This document shows, piece after piece, positions 45,046 through 56,011 of a DNA stretch of 64,000 nt; position 1 is the first letter of the stretch; each line of letters opens with the position of its first letter. The notes beneath the pieces are model-generated. The model was not told the DNA's origin. It searched no databases and saw nothing but the letters and a program-made list of their open reading frames with translations. The DNA comes from Candidatus Tisiphia endosymbiont of Nedyus quadrimaculatus (GTDB lineage Bacteria; Pseudomonadota; Alphaproteobacteria; Rickettsiales; Rickettsiaceae): positions 1,596,744 through 1,660,743 of the forward strand of contig NZ_OZ060452.1 in the NCBI RefSeq assembly GCF_964059235.1, written 5' to 3'. The translations under genes and the position numbers were made by a program.

Positions 45046-46500
45046 ATGTTTTTATTAGAACTAAAAAAAATAAACGGAACTCTTGATACGATGCATTTTA
45101 TAGGTATCGGAGGAATCGGTATGAGTGGCATTGCCGAAATACTCCATAACCTTGGATATAAAGTACAAGGTTCTGATATAGCAGAAAATTATAATACCAA
45201 AAGACTAGAAACTAATGGTATTAAGGTTTTCCTTGGTCATCAAGGACAAAATGTCACTAATGTTTCATATGTAGTGGTATCATCAGCTATAAATAAAGAT
45301 AACCCTGAAATTCAGGAAGCCTTACGTAGAAAGATACCAATAATTAGGCGGGCTGAAATGCTGGCTGAATTAATGAGGCTAAAATGCTCTGTAGCAATTT
45401 CTGGCTCGCATGGCAAGACTACTACAACATCACTCGTTGCTTGTTTATTTGAAGCTGCTGGTCTTTGTCCGACTTTAATTAATGGTGGTATTGTTAATAG
45501 TAAATCTACTAATGCCTATCTTGGGTCTGGGAATTATCTGATAGCCGAAGCCGATGAGTCTGATGCAACTTTTATTCGCGTGCCATCAACGATTGCGGCA
45601 ATAACTAATATCGATCCTGAGCATCTAGATTTTTACCATGATTTTGATAGTTTAATTCAAGCTTTTAGGAGCTTTATAACTAATTTACCATTTTATGGCT
45701 TTGCAGTTGTTTGTATTGATCATAAAGTTGTTAGAAATTTAGTAAGTAGCATCTTTGAGCGTAAAATTATAACGTATGGTATAGACTCAAATGATGCTCA
45801 CATACAAGCCTTTAATTTGAATTTTGATATTACATCATCGACTTTTGATGTGCGAATTAACCTACCTAACGTAAATGGTGTAACAATTATAGAGCGAATT
45901 ACCTTACCTACCCCAGGGAGACACAATATCCTTAATGCTCTTGCTGCTATAGCGATAGCTGTAGAACTTGATTTTGGTATTAAAATCATTAAAAATGGAT
46001 TTAATAGTTTCAAAGGGATCAAACGCAGATTCACTAAGGTAGCCGAATATAACAGTGCTACAATAATTGATGATTATGCTCACCATCCGGAGGAAGTAAA
46101 AGCTACACTTGCTACAGCAAGAAATATTGCTAACAAGCAAAATAGTAAGATTATAGCAATCTTCCAACCACATAGGTACACAAGAGTTAAATATTTGTTT
46201 GATGATTTTTTGACTTGTTTTGTTGATGCTGACCAGGTGTATATCACGGATATATATGCTGGCGGTGAACAGCCAATAGAGGGTATAACAGGAAAAAGTA
46301 TAGTGGATGAAATCAACAATACTAAATCTCATCCAATGGCAGCCTTTATCGAGGATCATAAAGATATAGCTAAAATTATTATTAGTGAAGCTATGCCAAA
46401 TGATATAATAGTAATGATGGGTGCTGGGAGCATTTCTGCTTGGGCCAATGATTTGCATCAGCAATTTACGCGAGAGCGTCATTGCGAGGAGCTACTTTAG
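45046..46500 (+). CDS. murC: UDP-N-acetylmuramate-L-alanine ligase
   Basis: Adds L-Ala to UDP-MurNAc in the cytosol, the first amino acid of the peptidoglycan stem. 484 residues. N-terminal UDP-binding fold ([26 protein letters not shown]), ATP P-loop [16 protein letters not shown] (about 112-127), central-domain EADESDATF, and C-terminal [10 protein letters not shown] (about 343-352). The final residues RERHCEELL and the stop are read from a family G palindrome (46477-46578), so the native C-terminus was replaced. It is first in the murC-murB-ddl-ftsQ-ftsA cluster. Confidence 0.96.
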   Translation: MFLLELKKINGTLDTMHFIGIGGIGMSGIAEILHNLGYKVQGSDIAENYNTKRLETNGIKVFLGHQGQNVTNVSYVVVSSAINKDNPEIQEALRRKIPIIRRAEMLAELMRLKCSVAISGSHGKTTTTSLVACLFEAAGLCPTLINGGIVNSKSTNAYLGSGNYLIAEADESDATFIRVPSTIAAITNIDPEHLDFYHDFDSLIQAFRSFITNLPFYGFAVVCIDHKVVRNLVSSIFERKIITYGIDSNDAHIQAFNLNFDITSSTFDVRINLPNVNGVTIIERITLPTPGRHNILNALAAIAIAVELDFGIKIIKNGFNSFKGIKRRFTKVAEYNSATIIDDYAHHPEEVKATLATARNIANKQNSKIIAIFQPHRYTRVKYLFDDFLTCFVDADQVYITDIYAGGEQPIEGITGKSIVDEINNTKSHPMAAFIEDHKDIAKIIISEAMPNDIIVMMGAGSISAWANDLHQQFTRERHCEELL

Positions 46501-46578
46501 TAGCGACGAAGCAATCCAGGAACATCGATTTATTTATAATTGTTTTCTTGGATTGCTTCGCTTACGTTCGCAATGACG
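46477..46578. repeat. Family G palindrome at the end of murC
   Basis: CGTCATTGCGAGGAGCTAC.. CGAAGCAATCC, a 30-bp spacer, GGATTGCTTCG.. CGCAATGACG. Same family as 34063-34167, 55846-55947, 25260-25351 and relics at 19745, 25129 and 58700. Confidence 0.75.
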
Positions 46579-46641
46579 TTGAGATATAGGGTGTGCAGTA
46601 AGTTTCAACAGTTATGGTATTAAGGGAGATATTTTATAATT

Positions 46642-47529
46642 ATGGAATTGCCTAAAACTGTTGGTGAATATAGAAATAATTACAATTTAAGTCATCTAAC
46701 TTGGTTTAAAGTTGGTGGACCAGCTGAGATTTTTTTTAAACCGTTAGATTCATCAAACTTAGCAGATTTTGTAGCACAAAACCAACAACAGAGACCAATA
46801 ACTGTTCTAGGGGCTGGATCAAATATTATCATTAGAGATGGTGGTATAGATGGAGTTGTAGTAAAACTTGGTCAAAATTTTACTAATATAGAATTAATGC
46901 CGGATAATCAGATATCAGTAGGGAGTAGTTGTCTTAACTATAACCTTGCTAAATTCTGTCAGATGCATGCAATTACTGGTTTTGAGTTTTTGGTTGGTAT
47001 ACCGGGTACTATAGGTGGTGGAGTGGTTATGAACGCTGGGGCGTATGGTTCAGAGTTTAAAGATATCATCATAGCAATTGAAGCAATAGACTTTAGAGGA
47101 AATTTTATCCTAATCCCTAACGAGGAAATAGGTTTTAAGTATCGTGGTAATAATTTACCAAAAGATTTGATTATAACTAGGGCTATCTTTAAGGCAACTA
47201 TGGGGGAGCGAGAGATGATCCTAGCAAAAATGGATGAAATAAATAAAAATAGGCTAGCAACCCAGCCGATTAAGGAACGGACGAGCGGCAGTACATTTGC
47301 TAATCCAGAAAATCATAAAGCATGGCAACTAATTGACAAGGCTGGTATGAGGGGATACAGAATTGGCGGGGCTTCTATGTCGCAACTACATTGTAATTTT
47401 ATGATAAACCATGGTAATAGCTCTGCTCGTGATTTAGAAGATTTAGGTGATCTCGTGAAAAAGAATGTATTTGAAGATAGTGGCATTAATCTAGAATGGG
47501 AGATTAAACGAATAGGAAAATATGCATAA
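46642..47529 (+). CDS. murB: UDP-N-acetylenolpyruvoylglucosamine reductase
   Basis: FAD/NADPH enzyme that makes UDP-MurNAc. 295 residues, type without the long insert typical of E. coli. FAD-binding motifs [19 protein letters not shown] (about 15-30), [14 protein letters not shown] (about 54-67), [23 protein letters not shown] (about 114-136) and the C-terminal [22 protein letters not shown] with catalytic Ser, then [15 protein letters not shown]. It starts 141 bp after murC, the gap being filled with a repeat, and overlaps ddl by 8 bp. Confidence 0.97.
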   Translation: MELPKTVGEYRNNYNLSHLTWFKVGGPAEIFFKPLDSSNLADFVAQNQQQRPITVLGAGSNIIIRDGGIDGVVVKLGQNFTNIELMPDNQISVGSSCLNYNLAKFCQMHAITGFEFLVGIPGTIGGGVVMNAGAYGSEFKDIIIAIEAIDFRGNFILIPNEEIGFKYRGNNLPKDLIITRAIFKATMGEREMILAKMDEINKNRLATQPIKERTSGSTFANPENHKAWQLIDKAGMRGYRIGGASMSQLHCNFMINHGNSSARDLEDLGDLVKKNVFEDSGINLEWEIKRIGKYA

Positions 47530-48484
47530 ATATCAGACTAGCTTTATTGCTAATTCTAAGGTTACCATATTGAGTAATAAAGGGAAAAAGCACGTGGCGG
47601 TAATAGGTGGCGGTATGTCGGCTGAACGAGAGGTTTCTTTAGTATCATCTTCGGGAGTTAATAAAGCTTTGGTAGATAGCGGCTATAAAGTTACTTTTAT
47701 TGATATGGGAGTAGACATTGCATCAGTACTTTTGCAGGTAAAACCTGATGTAGTTTTTAATTGTTTACATGGCACTTATGGTGAAGATGGTTGTCTGCCT
47801 GGATTACTAAATATCCTACGGATTCCTTATACTCACGGTGGTGTTCTTAATTCTTCTTTAGCGTTTAGTAAAATACATGCAAAATCTTGGTTTGTTACCA
47901 ATGATGTTAAGATAGCTAAGAGTATTGTCATTAATAAATCTGATAATATTAAAAACGATCCTATGCCAAGACCATACGTTATAAAACCTATTACACAGGG
48001 ATCAAGTATTGGTGTTGAGGTGATATTTGTGGAGGATGATTTTAACTTTGCTGATTATGCTTTTCCTTATGGTGAGGTAATGATTGAGGAATATATTAAG
48101 GGGAGAGAAATGCAGGTCGCCGTTTTAAACGGCAAAGCCTTAGGGGTATTGGAAATAAAACTCCTAAAACGGCGTTTTTATGATTATGATACTAAGTACA
48201 CAGAAGGGTTAGCACAGCATTTATGCCCAGCTCCATTACCACAGAATATGTATAATAAGTTACTAGAAGAGTCTGAAAGAATATATAAAATCATGCATTG
48301 CCGGGGTGCAATTAGAGCAGAGTTTATTTTGGATGAAAGCACAAATGAATTTTTTGCTCTAGAAATTAACACTCATCCTGGTATGACCCCTTTATCGATT
48401 ATACCAGAAATAGCTGCTTCACAGGGAATAGATTTCTGCTCGCTAATTGAAAAAATTTTAGAAACAGCAAGCGTTGACCCATGA
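47522..48484 (+). CDS. ddl: D-alanine-D-alanine ligase
   Basis: ATP-grasp enzyme that joins two D-Ala for the pentapeptide. 320 residues. [19 protein letters not shown] (about 25-43), [24 protein letters not shown] (about 79-102), [17 protein letters not shown] (about 152-168), [16 protein letters not shown] and the Mg-binding end [21 protein letters not shown]. The first 20 residues before [11 protein letters not shown] are a poorly conserved extension. The start overlaps murB by 8 bp and the stop overlaps ftsQ by 4 bp (ATGA), so translation is coupled throughout. Confidence 0.96.
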   Translation: MHKYQTSFIANSKVTILSNKGKKHVAVIGGGMSAEREVSLVSSSGVNKALVDSGYKVTFIDMGVDIASVLLQVKPDVVFNCLHGTYGEDGCLPGLLNILRIPYTHGGVLNSSLAFSKIHAKSWFVTNDVKIAKSIVINKSDNIKNDPMPRPYVIKPITQGSSIGVEVIFVEDDFNFADYAFPYGEVMIEEYIKGREMQVAVLNGKALGVLEIKLLKRRFYDYDTKYTEGLAQHLCPAPLPQNMYNKLLEESERIYKIMHCRGAIRAEFILDESTNEFFALEINTHPGMTPLSIIPEIAASQGIDFCSLIEKILETASVDP

Positions 48485-49275
48485 AAAAGAATAAGATGTT
48501 TAATAAGAAAAAAAAAGCTAATATACCGCTGCGACGAAAGATTGGAGTGGTGTATGTTAGGGTGGTATTTTTTATTAAAATTATCCTAATAGTTTTTCTT
48601 TCTTTATTTTTCTTCACCAACTATTTTAGTTCTGTAAAACAAGAAATTGCCCAATATATTTACGAATTCACTTCTGATATTGGTTTTAGGCTTGAAAATG
48701 TTTTAATAGAAGGGCAATATAATACTCAGGAAGAAGATATATTGGCTACTTTAAATGCCGATAAAGGTACAGCTATTTTTTCTCTAGATTTGGATTCAAT
48801 AAAAAGTAATTTGAAACGCAATCCTTGGATTAAAAATGTTTCAATTATTGAGAGAAGATTACCTAATACTCTTTACATAAGACTAATTGAGAGAATACCC
48901 ATTGCTATTTGGCAGATTAACGGGCAAGTTTTTCTTATTGATCAAGAAGGATATAAAATTACCAATAATATAGGTAGTTTCTCTAATCTTTTGCATGTTG
49001 TGGGATCGGATGCTAATATTTATACTAGCAAATTAATTCAGGATTTAGCTAAACACCCTGAATTAGCTAAAAAAATTATCTCTTCTGTACGTTATGGAGG
49101 AAGACGTTGGGATTTAAATCTAGAGCAAGGTATTACTGTTAAAATGCCAGACTTAGGTTTTGAACATGCTTTAGATTATCTTGCAGGATTGGATATGAAA
49201 AATATATTATTTAATCAGAACTATAAAATTGTAGATTTACGAGATTCGAGTAAAGTTTATATGGAAAAATATTAA
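48481..49275 (+). CDS. ftsQ: Cell division protein FtsQ
   Basis: Bitopic inner-membrane protein of the divisome that links early and late division proteins. 264 residues: a basic cytosolic start ([20 protein letters not shown]), a single membrane helix (about 23-45, [23 protein letters not shown]), POTRA domain (about 70-140, [71 protein letters not shown]), and the FtsQ/DivIB beta domain to the end. It starts inside the ddl stop and is 5 bp from ftsA. Confidence 0.93.
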   Translation: MKKNKMFNKKKKANIPLRRKIGVVYVRVVFFIKIILIVFLSLFFFTNYFSSVKQEIAQYIYEFTSDIGFRLENVLIEGQYNTQEEDILATLNADKGTAIFSLDLDSIKSNLKRNPWIKNVSIIERRLPNTLYIRLIERIPIAIWQINGQVFLIDQEGYKITNNIGSFSNLLHVVGSDANIYTSKLIQDLAKHPELAKKIISSVRYGGRRWDLNLEQGITVKMPDLGFEHALDYLAGLDMKNILFNQNYKIVDLRDSSKVYMEKY

Positions 49276-49280
49276 AAGTT

Positions 49281-50519
49281 ATGAAAGCCAAATTGTCTAA
49301 CTTTGTTACTCTTGACCTTGGTAGTAGTAAAATAGCTTGCATTGCGGCATATATTGACAAAAGAGAGGAAGCAAAAATAATAAGCCAAAATCTGTATTAC
49401 TCAAAAGGCATTAAATCAGGAGTCATATTAGATTTACAAGAGGCAGAAAATAGCATAGTCGGGGCGATTTATGCATTAGAAAAAGATTGCGGTAAAAACA
49501 TAAAAAAAATAACTATATCACTAACAGGCTATGGCACTAAGTCTTATTACATAAATAATAAAATAAAACTTTCTAATCAGCCAATTTCACAGCAAGATAT
49601 CAAAAAACTTATCAAAAAAGCCCTATTGGAGTTCAAGCTTAAAGACCAAGAAATTATTCATTATTTTCCTATAGAATTTATTCTTGACGATAATAATGCT
49701 ATTGAAGATCCAGTTGGGATGTTTGGCAAAGAATTAGGGTGTGAATTACATATTATTACAGCAAATTCTAATATGCTGATGAATATTACCAATTGTTTTA
49801 CAAAATGTCATGTTGAAATAAATAATATTATATTAGCAATTTACGCTTCGGGAATTGCTTGTCTTTCAGAGGATGAAAAAGCTCTTGGCTCTATTATAAT
49901 TGATATGGGTGCTAGAACTACCTCATTTGGTGTATTCGTCTCAGGTAAATTACTATATACAAGCTACATAGATATAGGTAGCTTTCATATTACATCTGAC
50001 ATAGCAAAAGTCTTCTCGGTAAGCCTTAACGTTGCAGAAAAACTTAAAATTCTTTATGGTAATGCTATGCCATCTTCTTTTGATAAAGATAGTGTTATTA
50101 GTTTAGAAGATTCTGAAATGGAGATTCCTGATAGCGGCAGACCAACAATTACTTCAAAATATCTTGCATCTGTCATTAATCCAAGAGTAGAAGAAATATT
50201 ATTGATGGTTCAAGCAGAATATGACAAAGTTGTTGCAGGCAATATGATCGCTTATCGCATTGTTATTACCGGCGGTGGGGCAATGCTCCGAGGAGTAAAA
50301 GAACTGGCAAGCAAAATTTTTGAAAAACAAGTACGAATTGGTAAACCAGAGGTCTTACCAGGTTTTGCTGAAGATTATAATCCCCATATATACTCCACTT
50401 CTATAGGTATGGTAAAAAATCAATCTTTAAAAATACGAAAAAATAATTTTGATATTAATGATAATAACGATACTAGTTGGTTTAAAAAGTTTCTAATTTG
50501 GCTGAAAGAGAATATTTGA
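49281..50519 (+). CDS. ftsA: Cell division protein FtsA
   Basis: Actin-like ATPase that ties FtsZ filaments to the membrane and recruits the divisome. 412 residues. Phosphate 1 motif FVTLDLGSSKIACIAAY (about 7-23), domain 1C, connect and phosphate 2 region IIIDMGARTTSFGVF (about 209-223), adenosine motif RIVITGGGAMLRGVKELASKIF (about 327-348). The C-terminus is the amphipathic membrane-targeting helix SWFKKFLIWLKENI, as expected. It is last in the cluster; ftsZ is not adjacent, as in other Rickettsia. A family C element follows. Confidence 0.96.
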   Translation: MKAKLSNFVTLDLGSSKIACIAAYIDKREEAKIISQNLYYSKGIKSGVILDLQEAENSIVGAIYALEKDCGKNIKKITISLTGYGTKSYYINNKIKLSNQPISQQDIKKLIKKALLEFKLKDQEIIHYFPIEFILDDNNAIEDPVGMFGKELGCELHIITANSNMLMNITNCFTKCHVEINNIILAIYASGIACLSEDEKALGSIIIDMGARTTSFGVFVSGKLLYTSYIDIGSFHITSDIAKVFSVSLNVAEKLKILYGNAMPSSFDKDSVISLEDSEMEIPDSGRPTITSKYLASVINPRVEEILLMVQAEYDKVVAGNMIAYRIVITGGGAMLRGVKELASKIFEKQVRIGKPEVLPGFAEDYNPHIYSTSIGMVKNQSLKIRKNNFDINDNNDTSWFKKFLIWLKENI

Positions 50520-50540
50520 AAAGAAAATGCCTAATAAATC

Positions 50541-51017
50541 TAACCTCAAATATCGATGTAATAACCTGAATTAGATGTAACTTGTTACATCTAATTCAGG
50601 TTAATATTAGTACTACAGTTGTAGTATCACTAGATTATCAGTAGTAAAAACGATGTCACCCCTACCGCTATTATGTCATCCCAGCGAAAGCTGGGATCTA
50701 AAACTATATAACATACCTTCTATGCTATTTCTTTAGATCCCTGCCTTCGCAGGGATGACACCCCACAACTGTCGAAAGTTCGAAGGTATAGCGTTTTAGA
50801 GGATTTTCATAAGTAAAAAAGTAGATATAATCAAGTACTAGTTAAAAGATACACCGACTAATATAATTTACCTTGCTCATTGATAAGGAATTTATTAAAG
50901 ATATTATACTTTTTTATTCACGAAATCTCTCTAAAACCCTCTCTACCTTCGAACTTTCGACAGTTGTGGATGACACAATAGGCTATTAAACCGATGTCTT
51001 ACATCAAAATGAGGTTA
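50541..51017. repeat. MITE-like element family C, copy 6, with nested repeats
   Basis: Outer ends TAACCTCAAATATCGATGTAA and TTACATCAAAATGAGGTTA. Nested inside are a 42-bp perfect palindrome (50562-50603, TAACCTGAATTAGATGTAAC mirrored) and a diverged family D element (50764-50969). The right end supplies the last codons of dnaE. Confidence 0.7.
50764..50969. repeat. Family D MITE, copy 3 (diverged interior)
   Basis: Ends CACAACTGTCGAAAGTTCGA and TCGAACTTTCGACAGTTGTG; the 206-bp interior is AT-rich and differs from the other two copies. It is nested in a family C element. Confidence 0.7.
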
Positions 51018-54000
51018 GCATAAACCGATTTAGAAATTCAAAATCTTCAGTTTCTAGACATAAAATTTCTGGTAAATAGACTCTAGCAGTAAAGTTATTA
51101 TCTATACTCACTTTAAGTAGTAAAATTATTCTTGTATTATTACGTTCAGGGCTAATACGGTTTTTAAGCAAATCAACGATTTGACATAGTTCATAATGAT
51201 TTTGAGGATAGAGTTTTATTTCTAGTCGTTCTTCATTCATTATATCGTCAATAGTTGTGAAGCTTTTAGCGATTAACCTTGTTCCCCCAGCATCCTTAAA
51301 CAAATCACAGTTTGTCACAACCAGACATTGAATGTCAAGTAAGTGAACAAAGTTTTTAAGTATTTCTTCACTATAAATAGTTAATTCGAAAATACCAAAT
51401 TGATCGGATAGTTGTAAGGTTACAAACCTTCCACGAGATGACATACGTGAATCTTTTTTTTGTATTACCCCAGCTATCCTTATCTGCCTACTAGAAGTAG
51501 AACCATTATCATTTTGTAAGTCAAGTGATGTTGCAATATTAAGCCTAGCTAGCAAATCTTGATATCTTGATAATGGATGTAGCGTAATGAATAGTCCTAA
51601 TACTTCAAATTCATAAGAAGAGATAGTATTATTATCAAGTGGTTCTGCTTCTACTAAGACATGCTGATTTGTAGAATTTACCTTAATCAGGCTAAATTGA
51701 TCAGAAACTTTTTCTGCATGGTAGGAAGAGGCATAAGCTAAAAGTTTAGCGATACTTAACAGTAACTGATTACGATTAGAATGTAACGTATCAAAACACC
51801 CAGCTTTAATAAGATTCTCTAATAATTTCCGATTAATAGATTTAAGCGGTAGTCTCTCAATAAAATCTATAATATTTTTAAACTTACCATTTTTAACTCT
51901 TTCTTCTGCTAATATTTTGCCAAAAGTAGCTGTAACACTTTTGATAGCAGCTAGGGCATAGATGATAAATATCTTTCCTTCTTTATGATTAGTACTAAAG
52001 TAACCGTTAGAAAGATTGATATTAGGAGGGATAATAGTAATGTTATTATTTCTAGCTTCTTGTATGAATAGATTGATTTTATCATGATTATTTAATTCAA
52101 GATTTAAGCAAGCCACCAAAAATTCAGCTGGAAAATTTGCTTTCAGATAGGCGGTTTGATAAGATATTACACCATAAGCTGATGCGTGTGCTTTATTAAA
52201 ACCATAGCTAGCAAATTTAGCCACTGTTGTAAAAATAGACTCTGCTTGCTGGCGTGAAATATTGTTAGCTATCGCACCTTTAATAAAAGTTTCTTCTTGC
52301 TCTGCCATTTCAGATTTTATTTTTTTGCCCATAGCTTTACGAAGTAAATCTGCTCCACCTAAGCTATAGCCGGCAATTACTTTGGCAATTTCTAAGACCT
52401 GTTCCTGATATATAACAACTCCATAAGTCTCTTCTAAAATTGGTTTAAGCATCTCATGCAAGTAATCTGGTAGCTGCAAACCGTGCTTACAAGCAATATA
52501 AGTTGGGATATTATCCATAGGACCAGGGCGATATAATGCTCCTAACGCTATTATATCTTGGATGGAGTCAGGTTTAAGACGTCTTAAAGTATCCTGCATT
52601 CCACTACTTTCAAACTGGAAAACACCGGTAGCTCTACCACTACACAGCATTTCATAAGTTTTTTGATCATCAAATAGCATATTACTAAAATCAATATTTA
52701 TGTCTTGCTGTTTTAATAATTCTAGACATTTAGTAATAACAGTCAGAGTTTGCAGACCTAAAAAATCAAATTTAATTAAACCAGCAATCTCAGCATATTT
52801 CATGGAATATTGTACTACCAACATATCCGAATTTAGGTCTTTATAAACTGGTAATATTTCTACTAAATCTTTGCCAGCTATAACGATTCCCGCTGCATGT
52901 GTAGAAGCATGCCTGTTAAGTCCCTCAAGTACTAAGGATGTATCCAATACTTGTTTTATTAGCTCCTCTTGACCATCTAAATTGTATAGACCGCTGCCAT
53001 GGGCGGCGTTGTTCAACTCCTTTACTTCCTTTATAGCCTGATTTAATGTAACGGGAGTAACAGCATTAAATGGCACAAGCTCAGTTAGATATTCGGCATA
53101 TTTATAAGGCAAGCCAAGAACTCGTGATACATCTTTGATAACAGCTTTTGCCTGCATCTTACCAAAAGTGATGATTTGACCAACTTTATTATCCCCGTAT
53201 TTAGAACGTACATAATTAATAACTTCTTCTCGTCGTTCTTGACAAAAATCAATATCAAAATCTGGCATTGATATACGTTCAGGGTTCAAAAAACGCTCAA
53301 ATAGTAGACCAAATTTAATAGGATCAAGATCAGTGATAAGAAGACTCCAAGCAACTATTGATCCCGCCCCAGAGCCTCTACCAGGTCCTACCATGATACC
53401 TTGTTGCTTACTCCATTTTATGAAGTCAGAAACTATAAGAAAATAGCCAGCAAAATCCATCCGACAAATAATATCTAGTTCGTAATTAAGACGAGTTAGA
53501 TATTGTTGTTTAATATCTTGCTGTTTATCTATGGCAATATTTTCCCATTTAAATTTTGTATCAAGTCTTGATAGTAATCCTGCTGTGGAGTTTTGCTTAA
53601 TTAGATCTGTTTCATTAATATCTAGACTAGAGAAATTTGGTAACATTGGTGGATTAGCATGTGCCATAAAATGGCATCTTTGAGCTAAATGCACGGTATT
53701 TTGTACAGCATCAGGTAAATCACTAAAAAGTTCTAGCATTTCTTTTGGTGATTTAAAATAACATCCAGTACTAACCTTTTTACGATTCTCTTCTGCTTTA
53801 CTAACACCAGCAGATATGCATAATAATACATCATGTGCATCATGCATGTTAACATCGCTAAACAATACTTTGTTGGTGGCAATTAGTGGAATACCAAGGT
53901 TATCGGCTATTTTTATATAATTTTCTTCTATAGATTGTTCTATTGCTAAATTATGCCGCATAATCTCAAAATAGAAACGATCACCAAAAATGCTTTGTAG

Positions 54001-54462
54001 CTTAGTGGCCCAAAAAATGGCTAATTCTTCGTTCCCATCAATCAGGTTTTTGCCAATTATCCCATCAGTATAACCGGATAAGATAATAAGCCCTTCATTA
54101 TACTTAACCAAATCATCAAAAGTAATATGATTACAAATTTTACGATCATTTTTGGTAAAACTATCACTCACAGCCTTCAGTAGATTTTTATAACCAATTT
54201 CATCCTTAGCGATAAGCACAATTTCACAAAAGTTATCTTTAGTAAAAGCAACGTTTACAATTGCCCCATTTATAGGTTGTACCCCTGCTCTGCAGCTACT
54301 TAAAGCAAACTCTAATGAGCCAAATAAGTTACCCTTATCTGCTAAACAAATTGCTGGCATTTTGTGTAATTGTGCCAGCTCTACTATACGATCAATTGTT
54401 AAGGCACTCTCAAGAAATGAATATGAGCTTTGTACTCTTAAGTGAATAAAATCAAACTTCAT
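51004..54462 (-). CDS. dnaE: DNA polymerase III alpha subunit
   Basis: Replicative polymerase. 1152 residues from the ATG at 54462 ([20 protein letters not shown]); the longer frame to 54495 lies inside ugd. PHP domain at about 1-270, where [11 protein letters not shown] has Gln in place of the second motif His, common in non-metal PHP domains. Polymerase core with [23 protein letters not shown] and the catalytic [19 protein letters not shown] (Asp-x-Asp, about residues 405-425), tandem HhH (about 830-870), OB fold (about 975-1050). The last residues RFMLTSF and the stop are read from the end of a family C repeat. The start overlaps the end of ugd by 11 bp. Confidence 0.95.
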   Translation of the reverse strand: MKFDFIHLRVQSSYSFLESALTIDRIVELAQLHKMPAICLADKGNLFGSLEFALSSCRAGVQPINGAIVNVAFTKDNFCEIVLIAKDEIGYKNLLKAVSDSFTKNDRKICNHITFDDLVKYNEGLIILSGYTDGIIGKNLIDGNEELAIFWATKLQSIFGDRFYFEIMRHNLAIEQSIEENYIKIADNLGIPLIATNKVLFSDVNMHDAHDVLLCISAGVSKAEENRKKVSTGCYFKSPKEMLELFSDLPDAVQNTVHLAQRCHFMAHANPPMLPNFSSLDINETDLIKQNSTAGLLSRLDTKFKWENIAIDKQQDIKQQYLTRLNYELDIICRMDFAGYFLIVSDFIKWSKQQGIMVGPGRGSGAGSIVAWSLLITDLDPIKFGLLFERFLNPERISMPDFDIDFCQERREEVINYVRSKYGDNKVGQIITFGKMQAKAVIKDVSRVLGLPYKYAEYLTELVPFNAVTPVTLNQAIKEVKELNNAAHGSGLYNLDGQEELIKQVLDTSLVLEGLNRHASTHAAGIVIAGKDLVEILPVYKDLNSDMLVVQYSMKYAEIAGLIKFDFLGLQTLTVITKCLELLKQQDINIDFSNMLFDDQKTYEMLCSGRATGVFQFESSGMQDTLRRLKPDSIQDIIALGALYRPGPMDNIPTYIACKHGLQLPDYLHEMLKPILEETYGVVIYQEQVLEIAKVIAGYSLGGADLLRKAMGKKIKSEMAEQEETFIKGAIANNISRQQAESIFTTVAKFASYGFNKAHASAYGVISYQTAYLKANFPAEFLVACLNLELNNHDKINLFIQEARNNNITIIPPNINLSNGYFSTNHKEGKIFIIYALAAIKSVTATFGKILAEERVKNGKFKNIIDFIERLPLKSINRKLLENLIKAGCFDTLHSNRNQLLLSIAKLLAYASSYHAEKVSDQFSLIKVNSTNQHVLVEAEPLDNNTISSYEFEVLGLFITLHPLSRYQDLLARLNIATSLDLQNDNGSTSSRQIRIAGVIQKKDSRMSSRGRFVTLQLSDQFGIFELTIYSEEILKNFVHLLDIQCLVVTNCDLFKDAGGTRLIAKSFTTIDDIMNEERLEIKLYPQNHYELCQIVDLLKNRISPERNNTRIILLLKVSIDNNFTARVYLPEILCLETEDFEFLNRFMLTSF

Positions 54463-55762
54463 ATTGCGTACCAATAAGATAATATTTAAATCCAAGAGCT
54501 TTTAGCATATTTCCATCAAGAATATGCCTGAAATCAATAATTATAGGAGATTTAACTTGACGGCGAATAAGCGACCAATCTAAATCTTTAAACTCCAACC
54601 ATTCGGTTGCCACTACAATTATATCACTATTTTGGCAAGCACTAAGTGCTGAATCGGCAAAAAATATATTTTTTAGCTCTTTTTTAGCATTATCCATACC
54701 TATTGGATCGAAGGCTCTAATATTAGCTCCTTTATCAACTAGAATTTTGATGATTTTAATACTAGGGCTGCTTCTAATATCATCTGTACCAGACTTATAA
54801 GTAAGACCCAATACAGTAATATTTTTATTAGTCAAATTATCATTTATGATATAATGAATCCTATCCGCCATATCATAGACCCTCTGATCATTACTACTTA
54901 TAACAGAATTAACTATTTGTAAGTTACATTGATAATGCCCTGCTATTTGTGAAAGTGCTAAGAGATCCTTAGGAAAACATGAACCACCAAATCCAGGTCC
55001 AGCATTTAAAGATTCTTTACCTATTCTCTTGTCGAGTCCCATAGCAATCGAGAGTTCTTTGATATTTGCCCCAGTTTTCTCACATAAATTTGCCATTTCA
55101 TTAATAAAAGCAATCTTTGTTGCTAAGAAAGCGTTTGAGGCATATTTGGTAAGTTCTGCAGTAACCAAATCAGTACATATAAGAGATATATTCTTTGTAG
55201 TTAAAGGCAGGTAGATCTTTTTTAATAAATCTTCTGCGTGTTTATTATTTGTGCCAATTAATATTCTATCAGGGTTTAAAAAGTCATCTACAGCAGTACC
55301 TTCTCTAAGAAATTCAGGATTTGAGGCAACAGGAAATTTAAGATTTCTTTTTTTTAAATAATCAATAATTTGGTTACATGTTGTTGGAGGTACAGTTGAT
55401 TTAATAACAATCAAACAATCATCGTTGATCCATTCACATAAATTATCGATAGCAGTAAAAATATATTGTAAATCTGCTTCCCCTGAAGGTAGTGGTGGTG
55501 TTCCTACTGTAATAAATACCGCTTGGGAATTTCTTAATTCAGCCGAGTAGCTGGCTGTAAACTGCAACTTACTAGACTTCACTAATGGCGGTAGGTACTT
55601 GGCTAATTTTGGTTCATAAATTGGTAAAATATTTTTTTTAAGCTGATCGATTTTAGAAATATCGGTATCTAAGCAAGTAACGTCGTGTCCTAGGTAACTC
55701 ATCATTATGCCAGATACTAATCCAACGTAACCAGTGCCTATAAAATGAAGTCTAATATTCAT
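54452..55762 (-). CDS. ugd: UDP-glucose 6-dehydrogenase
   Basis: Two-step NAD+ oxidation of UDP-glucose to UDP-glucuronate for surface polysaccharide. 436 residues. N-terminal NAD fold [31 protein letters not shown], central [27 protein letters not shown] helix, catalytic Cys in [16 protein letters not shown] (about residue 260), C-terminal UDP-binding domain with [17 protein letters not shown] (about 320-336). It lies upstream of dnaE with overlapping ends, so the two are probably transcribed together. Confidence 0.95.
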   Translation of the reverse strand: MNIRLHFIGTGYVGLVSGIMMSYLGHDVTCLDTDISKIDQLKKNILPIYEPKLAKYLPPLVKSSKLQFTASYSAELRNSQAVFITVGTPPLPSGEADLQYIFTAIDNLCEWINDDCLIVIKSTVPPTTCNQIIDYLKKRNLKFPVASNPEFLREGTAVDDFLNPDRILIGTNNKHAEDLLKKIYLPLTTKNISLICTDLVTAELTKYASNAFLATKIAFINEMANLCEKTGANIKELSIAMGLDKRIGKESLNAGPGFGGSCFPKDLLALSQIAGHYQCNLQIVNSVISSNDQRVYDMADRIHYIINDNLTNKNITVLGLTYKSGTDDIRSSPSIKIIKILVDKGANIRAFDPIGMDNAKKELKNIFFADSALSACQNSDIIVVATEWLEFKDLDWSLIRRQVKSPIIIDFRHILDGNMLKALGFKYYLIGTQYEV

Positions 55763-55845
55763 TAATTATCCTTATATACTTAGTGCAACAACTTTGTTAT
55801 GCTATGATGCTATATCTAACCCGGTTATTACGCCAAATTCACAGA

Positions 55846-55947
55846 CGTCATTGCGAGGAGTCACTTTAGTGGCGACGAAGCAATCCATCCAAGAAAGTGA
55901 TTATATTTGGATTGCTTCGTCGTGTTTACACACTCCTCGCAATGACG
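55846..55947. repeat. Family G palindrome
   Basis: CGTCATTGCGAGGAGTCAC.. CGAAGCAATCC, 20-bp loop, GGATTGCTTCG.. CTCCTCGCAATGACG. It fills the ugd to AsmA-like gene gap. Confidence 0.75.
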
Positions 55948-56011
55948 GAGTAATACTAATCGAATTAGATATATAAAGTATATATTAACTGATCAAGTAC
56001 TAAATAACAAG

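Noticed and set aside
51004..54462. Loss of PHP His in DnaE as a sign of novelty
   Set aside because: PHP domains of replicative DnaE proteins often lack full metal sites, so HLRVQSSYS is within normal variation.
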